A stretch of DNA of 64,000 nt from Rhizorhapis sp. SPR117 (GTDB taxonomy: Bacteria > Pseudomonadota > Alphaproteobacteria > Sphingomonadales > Sphingomonadaceae): assembly GCF_021742065.1 (NCBI RefSeq), contig NZ_JAKKIE010000007.1:1-64000 (forward strand). Reading direction: 5' to 3'. Within the stretch, counting starts at the first letter, position 1. The number at the start of each line of letters is the position of its first letter. Below the pieces are notes generated by a model. The model searched no databases and was not told where the DNA came from. It worked only from the letters and a program-made list of their open reading frames with translations. Below are positions 25,932 to 35,989 of the stretch, piece by piece. Both the position numbers and the translations under genes were made by a program.

Positions 25932-28900
25932 CGGAAGTCGCGCGGCTTGACCTTGATCCCCTCGGTCTGCCGTCCCGGAACGATGCCCGAGCCTAGCCGC
26001 AGATCAGGAATGAAGATGTCGCGCGGCTGCCGGCCGAGCGGCGATTCCGGGTCGCGTGGATCAGGGCGCATCGGGCTTTTGACCACGTCGGCACGGCTTA
26101 GCCGGTAGATATCGGCGACATCTGCCCGGTTGCCGACGCTCGCGAGCAGCGGCGACAGGTCTTCGAGCCGCTGCGCGATCACATGGATCACCTCGCCCTC
26201 GCGCTGGACCTGACCCCGCACACCCATCATCGACGAACCCAGCACGATGCGTCGATGTTTCTCAAAGACATTCGTCCAGACGACGAGGTTGGCGACATTC
26301 GTTTCGTCTTCGAGGGTGATGAACATGACCCCTTTCGCCGAGCCCGGCTTCTGTCTGACCAGCACGATCCCGGCGAGATTGATCCAACGGCCGTCCTTCA
26401 CGGATTGAAGTTCCTCGCATGTGATTATCTTGCGGCTGCGCAGCTCGTCGCGCAGGAAGGCGAGGGGATGGGCACGTAGCGACAGACCGGACGCGCGATA
26501 GTCCTCGACGACTTCAGCGCCGGCGCCCATCGGCGCAAGAATGACCGTCGGTTCGATCGCTTCCTCTCGCAGCTTGCCCTCTCGCTCGTCGGCCGCGGCG
26601 AACAGCGGCAGCGCCGCGTTGCCGAGTCCCTTCACGCTCCATAGTCCCTGGCGCCGGGTGCTCCCCAGCGATCCAAATCCGTCGGCCTCGCCGATACGGT
26701 CGAGAGCGCCCCGGCCTACGCCCGATCGGCGCTGGATTTCTTCGACGCTCTCAAAGGCTTGATCGGCGCGCGCGGTGACGATGGCTGCGGCGTCCTTATT
26801 GGCAAGATCAGTCACCATGCGCAGACCCAGACGCACGGCGAGGTAGCGGCCGCCCGTGGGCTCCAGCGTGCAATCCCAGCGGCTGTGGTTCACGTCGATC
26901 GGGCGAACCTCAACCCCGTGCTGCCGCGCGTCGCGCACGATCTGAGCGGGCGCATAGAAGCCCATGGGCTGGGCGTTCAGGAGGGCCGCGCAGAATATGT
27001 CGGGGTGATGGCACTTCACCCAACTGCTGGCATAGGCGATCAGCGCGAAGCTCGCTGCGTGGCTTTCAGGGAACCCATAGGAGCCGAATCCCTCAATCTG
27101 CTTGAAAGTACGCTCCGCGAAATCCTGATCGTAGCCGCGTGAAACCATGCCATCGATCAGCTTGTCCCGAAAATGGGAGACGCCGCCGGTGAGCTTGAAG
27201 GTAGCCATTGCCCGGCGGAGGAGGTCGGCTTCGCTCGCGGTGAAGCCGGCGCACTCGATCGCCACGCGCATCGCCTGCTCCTGGAACAGCGGTACGCCCA
27301 AGGTCTTCTCGAGCACCCGTCGGAGCTCTTCGGTGGGGTAGGTAACCTCCTCCTCGCCGTTTCGACGCCGGCGGTAAGGGTGGACCATATCGCCCTGAAT
27401 CGGTCCCGGGCGGACGATCGCCACCTGAATTACCAAATCATAGAAGGTACGCGGCGCCATCAGCGGAATGGAAGCCATCTGCGCGCGACTCTCGATCTGG
27501 AAAACGCCCAAAGTGTCTGCTTTGCGGATCATCGCGTAGGTCGCCGGATCCTCTGCCGGTATCGTGGCGAGATCGAGTTTCACCCCTTTGTCGGCCTCTA
27601 GGAATTCAAACGCTCTCCGCATGCACGATAACATGCCGAGGGCTAGGACATCGACCTTCATGAACCCCAATAGGTCGATATCGTCCTTGTCCCACTCGAT
27701 GACTTGTCGGTCCTCCATTGCCGCTGGCTCGATCGGAACGAGCTCGTCGAGCCGATCGCGGGTGAGCACGAACCCGCCTGGGTGCTGCGATAGATGCCGC
27801 GGCGTATTGATGAGCTGCCGCGCCAGCTCCAGCGTCAGCGCGAGCCGCCGATCGCTGAGGTCCATGTTGAGCTCTTCGGCATGCTTTTCCTCGACGCCCT
27901 CGCGACTCCAGCTCCAGACCGCACCGGAGAGGCCGGCCGTCATGTCCTCGCTGAGACCCAGCGCCTTGCCGACGTCGCGGACCGCGCCGCGTGCACGATA
28001 GCGGGTCACGACCGCCGTCAACGCAGACCGCGTCCGGCCATAGGTCTCATAAATCCACTGGATCACTTCCTCGCGGCGCTCATGCTCGAAATCGACATCG
28101 ATATCGGGCGGCTCGCGCCGCTCGGCCGAAACGAAGCGCTCGAACAGAAGCTCAGATCGGACAGGATCGATCGACGTGATGCCGAGTACGTAGCAAACCG
28201 CGCTGTTCGCCGCTGACCCTCGCCCCTGACAAATGATCTCACGCCGCCGCGCCTCGGCGACGATCGAATGGACCGTCAGAAAATACGGTGCGTATTCCAG
28301 ATCGGCGATTAGCTTCAATTCGTGCTCGAGCTGGGTACGGACCTTGCCCTCGATTCCTTCAGGATAGCGCTCGGGCGCCTTTTCCCAGGTGAGCCGCTCC
28401 AGCTCTTCCTGCGGCGTTCGACCAGGAACGCTGATCTCGTCCGGATATTGGTAGCGCAGCTCTTCAAGACTGAACGTGCAGCGTTTTGCTACCTCCAGTG
28501 TGCGCGAGACCGGGGTGGCGTCGTTGAGATAACGGCGGAAGAGCCGGTCCATTTCCTCGCCGGTCTTCAGGTGGCGGTCTGCAAATCGTTCGCGCCGATC
28601 GCCAAGCTCGTCGATCGTGCATCGCTCTCGGACGCAGGTCACGACATCCTGCAGCATCCGCCGATCTGGCGAATGGTAGAGAACATCATTGGTGGCGACG
28701 GTCGGCACGCGGGCGGCGGCCGCCATGTTCGCGAGATCGCGCAGTCGGATCGCGTCCTTCGGCCGGCGGCGAATGGATAGCGCTAGATATAGGCGATCAC
28801 GGAAGATCCTCCTGGCGCGCGAGAGCGCCCCTTCGGCCACCGTATCCGCGCGGTCCGGAACAAGGATCGCAATGAGACCCTCATGCCACTGCTCGAGGTC

Positions 28901-29239
28901 GGGCCAGTCAAGGTGGCAGGCACCCTTTCCAGCGCGCTCTTTGCCGATGCTCAGCAAGCGGCACATATGCCCATAGGCGGCGCGATCAGTCGGGTAGACG
29001 AGAAAGGCCGTGCCATCCACGAGATCCAGGCGGCAACCGATGATCGAACGTACGCCTGTCGTCTTCTCGGCGTCCCAAGCCCGCACGACGCCCGCCACGG
29101 AACTGCGATCGACGATACCGAGCGCGGGCAGTCCCAGCAGAGCCGCGGCAGCAAACAGCTCTTCGGGCGATGACGCGCCGCGCAGGAAGCTGAAATGCGT
29201 CGTGACCTGCAGCTCGACATAGCGGGCATCGCTTGTCAT
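25928..29239 (-). CDS. dnaE2: Error-prone DNA polymerase DnaE2
   Basis: 1103 residues, normal length for DnaE2. The N-terminal PHP domain opens [20 protein letters not shown]; the C-family polymerase core includes [20 protein letters not shown] with the catalytic Asp pair, then helix-hairpin-helix and OB regions. It performs translesion synthesis with ImuA and ImuB. Its start overlaps the imuB stop by 4 bases (ATGA), placing it last in the SOS-controlled imuA-imuB-dnaE2 operon. It is usually chromosomal; here it travels with transfer genes. Confidence 0.95.
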   Translation of the reverse strand: MTSDARYVELQVTTHFSFLRGASSPEELFAAAALLGLPALGIVDRSSVAGVVRAWDAEKTTGVRSIIGCRLDLVDGTAFLVYPTDRAAYGHMCRLLSIGKERAGKGACHLDWPDLEQWHEGLIAILVPDRADTVAEGALSRARRIFRDRLYLALSIRRRPKDAIRLRDLANMAAAARVPTVATNDVLYHSPDRRMLQDVVTCVRERCTIDELGDRRERFADRHLKTGEEMDRLFRRYLNDATPVSRTLEVAKRCTFSLEELRYQYPDEISVPGRTPQEELERLTWEKAPERYPEGIEGKVRTQLEHELKLIADLEYAPYFLTVHSIVAEARRREIICQGRGSAANSAVCYVLGITSIDPVRSELLFERFVSAERREPPDIDVDFEHERREEVIQWIYETYGRTRSALTAVVTRYRARGAVRDVGKALGLSEDMTAGLSGAVWSWSREGVEEKHAEELNMDLSDRRLALTLELARQLINTPRHLSQHPGGFVLTRDRLDELVPIEPAAMEDRQVIEWDKDDIDLLGFMKVDVLALGMLSCMRRAFEFLEADKGVKLDLATIPAEDPATYAMIRKADTLGVFQIESRAQMASIPLMAPRTFYDLVIQVAIVRPGPIQGDMVHPYRRRRNGEEEVTYPTEELRRVLEKTLGVPLFQEQAMRVAIECAGFTASEADLLRRAMATFKLTGGVSHFRDKLIDGMVSRGYDQDFAERTFKQIEGFGSYGFPESHAASFALIAYASSWVKCHHPDIFCAALLNAQPMGFYAPAQIVRDARQHGVEVRPIDVNHSRWDCTLEPTGGRYLAVRLGLRMVTDLANKDAAAIVTARADQAFESVEEIQRRSGVGRGALDRIGEADGFGSLGSTRRQGLWSVKGLGNAALPLFAAADEREGKLREEAIEPTVILAPMGAGAEVVEDYRASGLSLRAHPLAFLRDELRSRKIITCEELQSVKDGRWINLAGIVLVRQKPGSAKGVMFITLEDETNVANLVVWTNVFEKHRRIVLGSSMMGVRGQVQREGEVIHVIAQRLEDLSPLLASVGNRADVADIYRLSRADVVKSPMRPDPRDPESPLGRQPRDIFIPDLRLGSGIVPGRQTEGIKVKPRDFR

Positions 29240-30795
29240 GCGAATGCGCCATGGATGAACCAGCGCATGTTGCCGGTGGCATGGCTGGTCCCGTCGCCTA
29301 AGCGAAACAGCCAGTAGCGGCCACCCGTTTGGGTCTCGACCTGATAATAGTCGCGGACAGTGAGGGCCTTTTCAGCTTCAATCCCGCTCTCACGCCACCA
29401 TTCGCCATGGAGGCGTTCCGGGCCGTCCCCCTGGGTCACACGGTATCGTTTGCGCCGCCAGATGAACATGCGCGGAGCATCGTCCGGCAGAAGCGCAATC
29501 ACTTCGATCGGCTCGGGCCGATGCAGCAACCGAGCGGGGCGGGGCAGGGCATCATCCCATCCCGCATCGGTGATTTTGCTCAGGGCCGGCAGCATGGTCG
29601 TGGAGCGCTCTGGCATCGCGCTCGCTTGTGGACTGACCCGGTGAAGGCTGCGTTGGCCGAACCGATTGGCTAGAGCATCGACCAGAGCCGCGAGGTCTGG
29701 ACCCTGACGCCCGAGGCTATCGAGCCCTTCGCCCTGTGTTGAACCCAGAGCTTCGACGAGCGGGGTGACCAACGTCATGGCTTCGATGCCTTCGCCCGGC
29801 TCGATCGTCTCGATTTTGGCGCAGAGCAGCTTGGCGAGATGACGCGCATCACGAGACGCGGCGGCTGTTCCGACCCGGACCGCCTGATTGTGTCCGTCGA
29901 CCCTATGGAAATAGCAATCGAGCCGGCGTGCGCCCTTGCCGATGTGGCTGAGCTGGTCGACGACATCGGACACGAGGTCGCCAATTACCAAGGCGAAGGC
30001 TTCCGGTGTCGCGATAGGCTCCATGAAACCCCGCCGAGCCTTTGGAAGGTGTTCGGGGAAGATCGGATCAATCGGCTCATGGAGCGTCCCCAACGCCTGG
30101 TCGAGACGTCGATGCAGCTCACGACCAAACCGCTTGGCAAGCGGTGGCCGCGGCGCGTCGATGAGCTGCTCAATGCGCTCGAACCCCAATTTTCGCAGGG
30201 CTTCGACATCACCTCCGGGAAGTCGGAGCGCCGATATCGGCAGAATCGCGATCGCCTTGCGGTGATCTCCGGGCTCGATTGTGACGGGCCGACCCGCAGG
30301 GACATGCCGTGCAACGGCGTGAGCACAGCCCGCAGTGTCGGCAACCGCGATTTGCACCGAGAGCCCGGACGCCGCGATGCGACGATGAAGATCCTTTAGG
30401 AGCGCCTTCTCCGTCCCGAACAGCGACGCGCAACCCGTGATGTCGAGCCAGAGCCCGTCCGGTGCATCGGGGGACACAAACGGTGAGTAGCGCCGACCTG
30501 CCCAGAGCGCGAGACGGCGCAGGCCCTCAAGATCCGCATCGGGCTCCGCGTCGACCACCCGGAGTTCTGGCGCCAGCGAGCGCGCTTTTGTGACTGTCAT
30601 TCCTGGTTTGATGCCGAGAGCGCGAGCGCCAGCATCGATCGCTGCGATGACGCGGCGACCGTGGTCCGGGATGGCCGTCACCAGCGGCGCATCGCAGGCG
30701 ATTGTATCGTGCCGCTCAGGCGACGAATTTGCGTTCTTCCTGCGCAGCCGGTCGGTCGACCAGTGCGGCAGGAAGAGCGATACGACCCGTTGCAT
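29236..30795 (-). CDS. imuB: ImuB, Y-family-like mutasome subunit
   Basis: 519 residues from [20 protein letters not shown], the standard ImuB opening. The N-terminal Y-family-like fold includes [14 protein letters not shown] and a helix-hairpin-helix region; the C-terminus is the typical RYWLFRLGD...WFIHGAFA tail. ImuB has no polymerase activity itself and bridges DnaE2, ImuA and the beta clamp. Its 5' end overlaps imuA by 80 bases in another frame. Confidence 0.9.
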   Translation of the reverse strand: MQRVVSLFLPHWSTDRLRRKNANSSPERHDTIACDAPLVTAIPDHGRRVIAAIDAGARALGIKPGMTVTKARSLAPELRVVDAEPDADLEGLRRLALWAGRRYSPFVSPDAPDGLWLDITGCASLFGTEKALLKDLHRRIAASGLSVQIAVADTAGCAHAVARHVPAGRPVTIEPGDHRKAIAILPISALRLPGGDVEALRKLGFERIEQLIDAPRPPLAKRFGRELHRRLDQALGTLHEPIDPIFPEHLPKARRGFMEPIATPEAFALVIGDLVSDVVDQLSHIGKGARRLDCYFHRVDGHNQAVRVGTAAASRDARHLAKLLCAKIETIEPGEGIEAMTLVTPLVEALGSTQGEGLDSLGRQGPDLAALVDALANRFGQRSLHRVSPQASAMPERSTTMLPALSKITDAGWDDALPRPARLLHRPEPIEVIALLPDDAPRMFIWRRKRYRVTQGDGPERLHGEWWRESGIEAEKALTVRDYYQVETQTGGRYWLFRLGDGTSHATGNMRWFIHGAFA

Positions 30796-31447
30796 CGCAG
30801 CCCTCCACAATCCAGCTGTGCGGATTTCCGCCGCGCACGCGTTCCAGCTCAACCCGCCAGCGTGGTCGCCCCAGGCTCGGAATGCCGAGATCTTCACTTG
30901 GGTGAGCCGTTACTCGCCAACGCGTTGCGGCCGCCGTTCCCTCGACGGCCTGTTCAACCCTGGAAGCGCGCCGGAAGACGAAGGCGGCAACGCCCGAACT
31001 TTCTGCTGCAAGCTGCAGGCGCTTGGAGGCAGTAGTCGAATATTTCTCCACCTCCCCGACCACCCCGGCAAGGCCTGGTTGGCGCAAACATTCCTCCATC
31101 GCGAGGAGCACGTTGGTATCGCTGCCAGCCTCGACGTGAATTACGCGGTTCGGATGCAGCCCCGCCAGGTGAAGGGCAGGGGCGAAGAGATCGCGCCAGC
31201 GGAGGCACCAGAAAACCGGACCCTCTACACGCGCGAGAATTCCGGCAAGGAATACGGTAGCGCTCGCCTCATCAGCCAGATCGGTACTGCCCGCGATCTC
31301 GTGAAGCGTGCCGGTGGCTATGCCACCGCCTGGCAGGCGACAATCAATGCTCTCGATCCCGAACGGAATGGCGTCGTGTCGCCCATCAGTGCCCTCGATC
31401 TGCGCGATGCGCGCACGTAGATCATCAAGGACGGCTGACTCGCGCAT
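30716..31447 (-). CDS. imuA: ImuA, RecA-like mutasome subunit
   Basis: 243 residues, MRESAVLDDLRARIAQIEGT then a RecA/SulA-like core (LHEIAG, VFWCLRWRDLFAPALHLAGL) and a basic C-terminal end. It begins the SOS mutagenesis operon imuA-imuB-dnaE2. A LexA box lies 32 bases before its start. ImuA modulates RecA and contacts ImuB and DnaE2 in other bacteria. The Walker A motif of true RecA is absent, as usual for ImuA. Confidence 0.88.
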   Translation of the reverse strand: MRESAVLDDLRARIAQIEGTDGRHDAIPFGIESIDCRLPGGGIATGTLHEIAGSTDLADEASATVFLAGILARVEGPVFWCLRWRDLFAPALHLAGLHPNRVIHVEAGSDTNVLLAMEECLRQPGLAGVVGEVEKYSTTASKRLQLAAESSGVAAFVFRRASRVEQAVEGTAAATRWRVTAHPSEDLGIPSLGRPRWRVELERVRGGNPHSWIVEGCDATGRIALPAALVDRPAAQEERKFVA

Positions 31448-31479
31448 AGCATCACAGAGACTCGGAAGGTGATTAATTC

Positions 31480-31494
31480 GTTCCCTCTTTGTTC
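31480..31494 (-). promoter_or_regulatory. LexA (SOS) box before imuA
   Basis: GTTC-cctcttt-GTTC, an exact match to the alphaproteobacterial LexA site GTTC-N7-GTTC, 32 bases before the imuA start. It predicts SOS induction of imuA-imuB-dnaE2. The divergent nuclease-like gene at 31647 lies further away and may or may not be affected. Confidence 0.8.
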
Positions 31495-31646
31495 TGACGA
31501 GGGCGCACCAGAGTCAAGCGTGATGGAGATCGCCTCTCGCGCCGTCGCCGCAACGACCGGCGAAAAAGGGGCACATTTCCGACGCGAAAAAATTCGTGGT
31601 GGTCTCTTGGATAGCGGCCGACGTTGGAATCCGGCAGATTGCTCTG

Positions 31647-32129
31647 ATGAACGATCTTAATGGCAAGTCTATCGCGGAGATGCTCGCGCTCCATGCCGCA
31701 ATCAACGAGGAACTACGATCGCGCAATGTCTTGCGGTCTGCCAACAATCCGACGGGAGACCTGGCCGAATATCTCTTTTGCACAGCTTTCGGTTGGGAGC
31801 AGGAGGCCAATTCGAAGAAGGGCTTCGACGCGGCGGACTCGGACGGCGTCCGCTATCAGATCAAGGGCCGCCGGCTGCACAGGCGCAACAAGTCGCGTCA
31901 GATGTCGGCGATCCGGTCGACGGACGGTTTCGATATATTGGCCGGCGTTCTCTTTAACGACGACTTCTGCGCCATTCGCGCGGCGCTGATCCCTGCAAGC
32001 GTGGTGTTCGAGCGAACAAGCTTCGTCGATTATACGAAGAGCCATAAATTCTACCTTCGTGATGATGTGTGGGATGCACCAGGCGTGAGCGACGTTACCG
32101 AGCGCCTCCGGGCCGTCGAGCAGGCCTAG
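31647..32129 (+). CDS. Small PD-(D/E)XK nuclease-like protein (QIKGR type)
   Basis: 160 residues from MNDLNGKSIAEMLALHAAIN; a GTG at 31596 would add 17. The core NNPTGDLAEYLFCTAFGW then DAADSDGVRYQIKGRRL shows a PD-(D/E)XK pattern (Glu in GDLAE, Asp in SDGVRY, Gln-x-Lys). Restriction-like proteins of this size act in defence or repair. It is divergent from imuA and precedes a winged-helix gene. Confidence 0.6.
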   Translation: MNDLNGKSIAEMLALHAAINEELRSRNVLRSANNPTGDLAEYLFCTAFGWEQEANSKKGFDAADSDGVRYQIKGRRLHRRNKSRQMSAIRSTDGFDILAGVLFNDDFCAIRAALIPASVVFERTSFVDYTKSHKFYLRDDVWDAPGVSDVTERLRAVEQA

Positions 32130-32263
32130 ATACCAAGTGCGGCTGAGCTGCGGTGGCCGCCGCGCGAGCGGCCAAGCGGGCAAGAAGTGTTACAGCAGAA
32201 AAAACTGACGAAAGACGCACGAACGGGATTCACATTGCCGCAAGCGATGCTAAGATTCATCTT

Positions 32264-32821
32264 ATGTTCCACCAAGCCGACCTTTTCGATGCCGTTGAAG
32301 TCGGCCAGGGAGCGCCTGCCAAGAGCCTGAATTTGCCGGCGCTGATCGAACGGATCGCGGATTTCTCGCCGCGACCGCGCTACGCGTTCATGGTCCTCAA
32401 CCTCATTGCCAAAGCCGCCGGGGGAAACAGCGGTTCAGCGGGCCCATATGTCGATACCGAGGACGAGGTTCGCGTGCCGCTCCGCGATTGGCTGTGCGAT
32501 TCACTGGTTCCGATGGCAAAGCGCGATGCGCGCCGCCTGATCATCGTCGAAGAGGTCAAAGCGTCGCTCGCTGCGCAGGACGCCTTGCCAGAGGACCCAG
32601 GGGAGGCAGCAAAGGCGATCGACAATGAGGTTCGTGAGCGGGTCCGGCGCTCTGGTCGGTGCAATGTCAGTCGCGCCGTCTCCGATCTCGTCCGCGCCGG
32701 TCTGGTCCGGCGACACTATCAGGGCTACCGTGTAGACCACCATAATCGTGGCGCTCAACGTGAGGCGGTGTACACGATCACTGAGGCAGCCGCGCGGGCC
32801 CTTTGGTCGCAAAGGGCCTGA
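32264..32821 (+). CDS. Hypothetical protein with winged-helix-like C-terminus
   Basis: 185 residues from MFHQADLFDAVEVGQG. The C-terminal part NVSRAVSDLVRAGLVRRHYQ then EAVYTITEAAARAL looks like a winged-helix DNA-binding domain. The N-terminal half (PALIERIADFSPRPRYAFMV) is helical. It may regulate neighbours, such as the nuclease-like gene before it. An in-frame frame extends upstream to 32153 but its composition is poor. Confidence 0.55.
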   Translation: MFHQADLFDAVEVGQGAPAKSLNLPALIERIADFSPRPRYAFMVLNLIAKAAGGNSGSAGPYVDTEDEVRVPLRDWLCDSLVPMAKRDARRLIIVEEVKASLAAQDALPEDPGEAAKAIDNEVRERVRRSGRCNVSRAVSDLVRAGLVRRHYQGYRVDHHNRGAQREAVYTITEAAARALWSQRA

Positions 32822-32859
32822 TACCCCATCCGATGAAGCTCGTTTCACAGATTTGCCGT

Positions 32860-32941
32860 TTTCAACGATTCGTTGAAATGCGCGTTTCAGTGAAATTATT
32901 TGCTATTTCAGCCGAATCGTGGTTTCAGCGGTTCGGTGAAA
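32860..32941 (+). promoter_or_regulatory. Triple inverted-repeat operator of the abiE operon
   Basis: Three TTTCA/TGAAA inverted repeats: a perfect 19-base palindrome (32860-32878), a short one (32885-32895) and a third (32923-32941) that reaches the GTG start. AbiEi antitoxins are known to repress their own promoter by binding inverted repeats, so these are the likely sites. Confidence 0.6.
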
Positions 32942-34003
32942 GACCCAATTGGCATCGAACGACGGGCGGCAGAAGCGCTTGAGGCCTTTCTAGGCTCAAT
33001 CCCTCAATTCGCCGTCGGCCCAATGACGCTGAGTGGCAAGCCAGGCGAGGCTGATCGAGGCGTAGACATCGTCGCTGAAACCGAATTCGCCGGCCGACCA
33101 CTCAGACTCGTGGTCGAGGTCAAAAGCAACGGGCAACCCCGGATTGCGCACCAAGTAGCCTACCAGCTCAAACGTTATCTGAATCAGACTGGCCAAGAGG
33201 GCGTGCCTATGTTCATCGCGCCCTATTTATCCGAACAGGCGCAGGCGGCATGTCGCGAGGAAGACATCGCCTACCTTGATTTCCAGGGCAACGCGCGCCT
33301 CGTTGTCGATACCATCTTCATCGAGCGCAAGGTTGAAGGGAAACCCGATCCCGAACGACGTTCTCTGCGCACCCTATTCAAGCCAAAGTCGACCCGGATC
33401 CTGCGCGTATTGCTGAACGAGCCGCATCGGCCTTGGCGCGTGACCGAGCTTGCTGAAGAAGCCAAGGTCAGCCTCGGGCTGGTCAGCACGATCGGCACCG
33501 CCCTGCGTGAACGGGAATGGGCCGACCAGAGCGAACAGGGGCTGCGGCTCGTCGATCCTTCCGGTTTGCTGGACGAATGGGCCCGCAACTATGAGCAGCC
33601 CAGAGGGGAGGAGGTCCGCCTCTATACCCACCTTCATGGCAAAGCCCTAGCGGAGCGGCTGCGTGATCTAGCAACCGAGCAGGGAAGGGTGGCGCTGGCC
33701 TCGTTCAGCGCGGCCGATTGGTACGCGCCCTTCGTTCGCCAGAGCACCAGCTATTTCTACGCGGACGAGAAGGGCCTTGGCGCCTTGCAAACAATCCTAA
33801 ATCTGACTGCACCCGCAAAGGGTGCGAACATTGTCGTGCGCGTCCCCGATGAGGATGGCGTGCTCGACGACGCGCGGGCCGTCGCACCGGGGATCATCGC
33901 GACTAGCCCGGTTCAGACCTATCTCGATCTCATGGCGGGCGGCGAGCGCGGCGTCGAAGGGGCAGAACATCTGAAGGACAAGCTTTTGCGGTGGCCTTCA
34001 TGA
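32936..34003 (+). CDS. AbiEi-family antitoxin (type IV toxin-antitoxin)
   Basis: 355 residues if read from GTG 32936 (VKDPIGIERRAAEALEAF); TTG 32900 is an alternative inside the operator. The N-terminal domain has a PD-(D/E)XK-like pattern (GVDIVAE, LRLVVEVKSNG), then a winged helix (VTELAEEAKVSLGLVSTIGT) and an AbiEi C-terminal domain ending TYLDLMAGGERGVEGAEHL. It should repress the operon and neutralise the nucleotidyltransferase toxin. Its stop overlaps the toxin start by 4 bases. Confidence 0.75.
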   Translation: MKDPIGIERRAAEALEAFLGSIPQFAVGPMTLSGKPGEADRGVDIVAETEFAGRPLRLVVEVKSNGQPRIAHQVAYQLKRYLNQTGQEGVPMFIAPYLSEQAQAACREEDIAYLDFQGNARLVVDTIFIERKVEGKPDPERRSLRTLFKPKSTRILRVLLNEPHRPWRVTELAEEAKVSLGLVSTIGTALREREWADQSEQGLRLVDPSGLLDEWARNYEQPRGEEVRLYTHLHGKALAERLRDLATEQGRVALASFSAADWYAPFVRQSTSYFYADEKGLGALQTILNLTAPAKGANIVVRVPDEDGVLDDARAVAPGIIATSPVQTYLDLMAGGERGVEGAEHLKDKLLRWPS

Positions 34004-34857
34004 ACGACGAACCGCAATCGGCCACAGACTATGACGATCGCACCAGCGCCGCGGTGAAGTCGGTGCTCGTTGAGATTGGCCAGACACTGGGCAGCTTTCG
34101 CGGGAAGTTCGCGGTTATCGGCGGCGCCGTGCCTTGGCTGCTGCTCGAGGACAGCGAGATGCGCCACGTCGGCACACTCGACATAGACCTCAGTCTCGAC
34201 GCACAGGCTCTGGCCGCCGGCGAAGAATATGTCGCTCTTGTCGATGCCCTCCACGGGCAGGGTTACGCCCCCCGCGACACGCTTAGATATTTCCAGATGG
34301 TCCGGACGGTGCAGCCGAAGGATGACGCACCTCCGATCGATGTGATCGTTGATTTCCTGCGCCCCTATGACGCCGTCCTGGAGAAGAACCGGCCGCCGCT
34401 CACCACTGAATTCGCAACCCAGCGTGCATCCGGCGCGGAGCTTGCCATTCATTTCCATGAGCTCGTCGCGATCGAAGGCGATATGCCCAAGGGCGGGACC
34501 AACAAGGTGATGATCGCCGTCGCCTCGATTCCGGCGCTTCTCGCCATGAAGGGCTTCGCGCTCGATGGGCGCTACAAGCAGAAAGACGCCTACGACGTCT
34601 ATTATTCGATCCGGAATTATCCCGGAGGAATCAAAGCACTCGCGGGCGATTGCCGCCCGCTGTTGGAGCATCGAAGTGGCCGGGATGGCTTCGCGCATGT
34701 GGTTGCGAAATTCGACGATCCGGACGGCTATGGTCCTACATGCGTGCGCAACTTCGTAGAGGGCTCGGATATCCTGGACGGCCGAACGCCGGACGAATGG
34801 CAGCAGGACGCCTTTGGTCAGGTCGACGCCTGGGCTCGCGCGATGGGACTTAGATGA
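34000..34857 (+). CDS. AbiEii-like nucleotidyltransferase toxin
   Basis: 285 residues. GKFAVIGGAVPWLLL and GTLDIDLSLDAQAL carry the GG and D-x-D motifs of DNA polymerase beta-type nucleotidyltransferases of the AbiEii/MenT group; a Lys-rich KGFALDGRYKQKDAYDVYY segment follows, as in the family. These toxins block growth, some by adding nucleotides to tRNA. Start ATG 34000 overlaps the antitoxin stop (ATGA). All expected motifs look intact, so this system should be functional. Confidence 0.78.
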   Translation: MNDEPQSATDYDDRTSAAVKSVLVEIGQTLGSFRGKFAVIGGAVPWLLLEDSEMRHVGTLDIDLSLDAQALAAGEEYVALVDALHGQGYAPRDTLRYFQMVRTVQPKDDAPPIDVIVDFLRPYDAVLEKNRPPLTTEFATQRASGAELAIHFHELVAIEGDMPKGGTNKVMIAVASIPALLAMKGFALDGRYKQKDAYDVYYSIRNYPGGIKALAGDCRPLLEHRSGRDGFAHVVAKFDDPDGYGPTCVRNFVEGSDILDGRTPDEWQQDAFGQVDAWARAMGLR

Positions 34858-34879
34858 CACACGGATCCGCGGGGCCACA

Positions 34880-35989
34880 ATGAAGCTCATTCACACCGCC
34901 GACTGGCAGCTCGGAAAACCATACGGGCGGTTTGAGCCGGAAGTGCGCGCCGCACTTTCCGAGGCGCGCTTCGATGCCATCGATGCGATCGGGAGGGAAG
35001 CAGCTCGTCACGGTGCGGCTCATGTTCTGGTCGCGGGTGATGTCTTCGACACCGAGGGACCTGAAGACCGCACGATCGTTCAAGCGATATCCCGCATGGA
35101 GCGCCATGCGTGCCGGTGGTGGCTCCTCCCGGGCAATCACGACTTTGCCCGCAATGGCGGTCTCTGGGACCGTGTTCGCCATCGCGCGGGGGGCGGTATC
35201 ACCGTCTTATCGGAAGCGCAGGCCCACGAAATCGAGCCCGGAATCTGGCTCCTTCCAGCGCCCCTGACGCATCGCCACAACCTTGATGATCCCACCGAGC
35301 TTTTCGACACCATGGCGACACCGGGAGGCCGCATCCGCATTGGCCTCGCGCACGGATCGATCCACGACTTCGGCACTCAGGGCGAGACCAAGAACCAGAT
35401 CGCGCCCGACCGGGCTCGTCGCTCCACGCTCGATTATCTCGCGCTTGGAGATTGGCACGGGACGCTCAATATCGAGGCGCGCACCTGGTATGCGGGCACC
35501 CCCGAAACCGATCGCTTCCAACGCGATGAACCTGGTCAGATACTATTGGTCGACATCGGCGAAGGTCGCGATCCGGTGGTGACGCCAATCCGCACGGGGC
35601 GCTTCCAGTGGATCAAGCGAAGCTGGACAGTGAACGATCAGGCCGGCTTCGATGCCGAGTGCGACCAATTGTTGGGATCGATCGATCCGCCTTCGACGCT
35701 CCTTGAACTATCGCTGGCCGGAATCACGAGCCTTACGGACCGGGTCGGGATGCTGGGCAGACTCGAAAACGATGTCGGGCACCGTGTCCGCTATCTCGAC
35801 GTTCGCGCAGTCGATCTTGTCGGCCGCCCCAGTGCAGACGATCTTGCTAGCCTCTCGGTTGAGGGCATGCTCGGCGTCGCCGCGGCGAAACTTTCTGCGG
35901 CAATTGAAACAGGCGGCCCCGATGGGTTGATTGCAAAGCGCGCCTTGGAGCGTCTCTTCGTCGAGTACAGCCGGGAGGACAGGGCATGA
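34880..35989 (+). CDS. SbcD/Mre11-like metallophosphoesterase
   Basis: 369 residues from MKLIHTADWQLGKPYGRFEP. Calcineurin-type motifs appear in order: TADWQLG, GDVFDTE, LPGNHDF, GLAHGSIHD and LGDWHGT. Two differ from classical SbcD: DxH is DxQ, and the GHxH end is GDWH. The C-terminus is helical. It is likely a DNA end-processing nuclease acting with the ATPase encoded directly downstream, whose start overlaps its stop by 4 bases. Confidence 0.82.
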   Translation: MKLIHTADWQLGKPYGRFEPEVRAALSEARFDAIDAIGREAARHGAAHVLVAGDVFDTEGPEDRTIVQAISRMERHACRWWLLPGNHDFARNGGLWDRVRHRAGGGITVLSEAQAHEIEPGIWLLPAPLTHRHNLDDPTELFDTMATPGGRIRIGLAHGSIHDFGTQGETKNQIAPDRARRSTLDYLALGDWHGTLNIEARTWYAGTPETDRFQRDEPGQILLVDIGEGRDPVVTPIRTGRFQWIKRSWTVNDQAGFDAECDQLLGSIDPPSTLLELSLAGITSLTDRVGMLGRLENDVGHRVRYLDVRAVDLVGRPSADDLASLSVEGMLGVAAAKLSAAIETGGPDGLIAKRALERLFVEYSREDRA

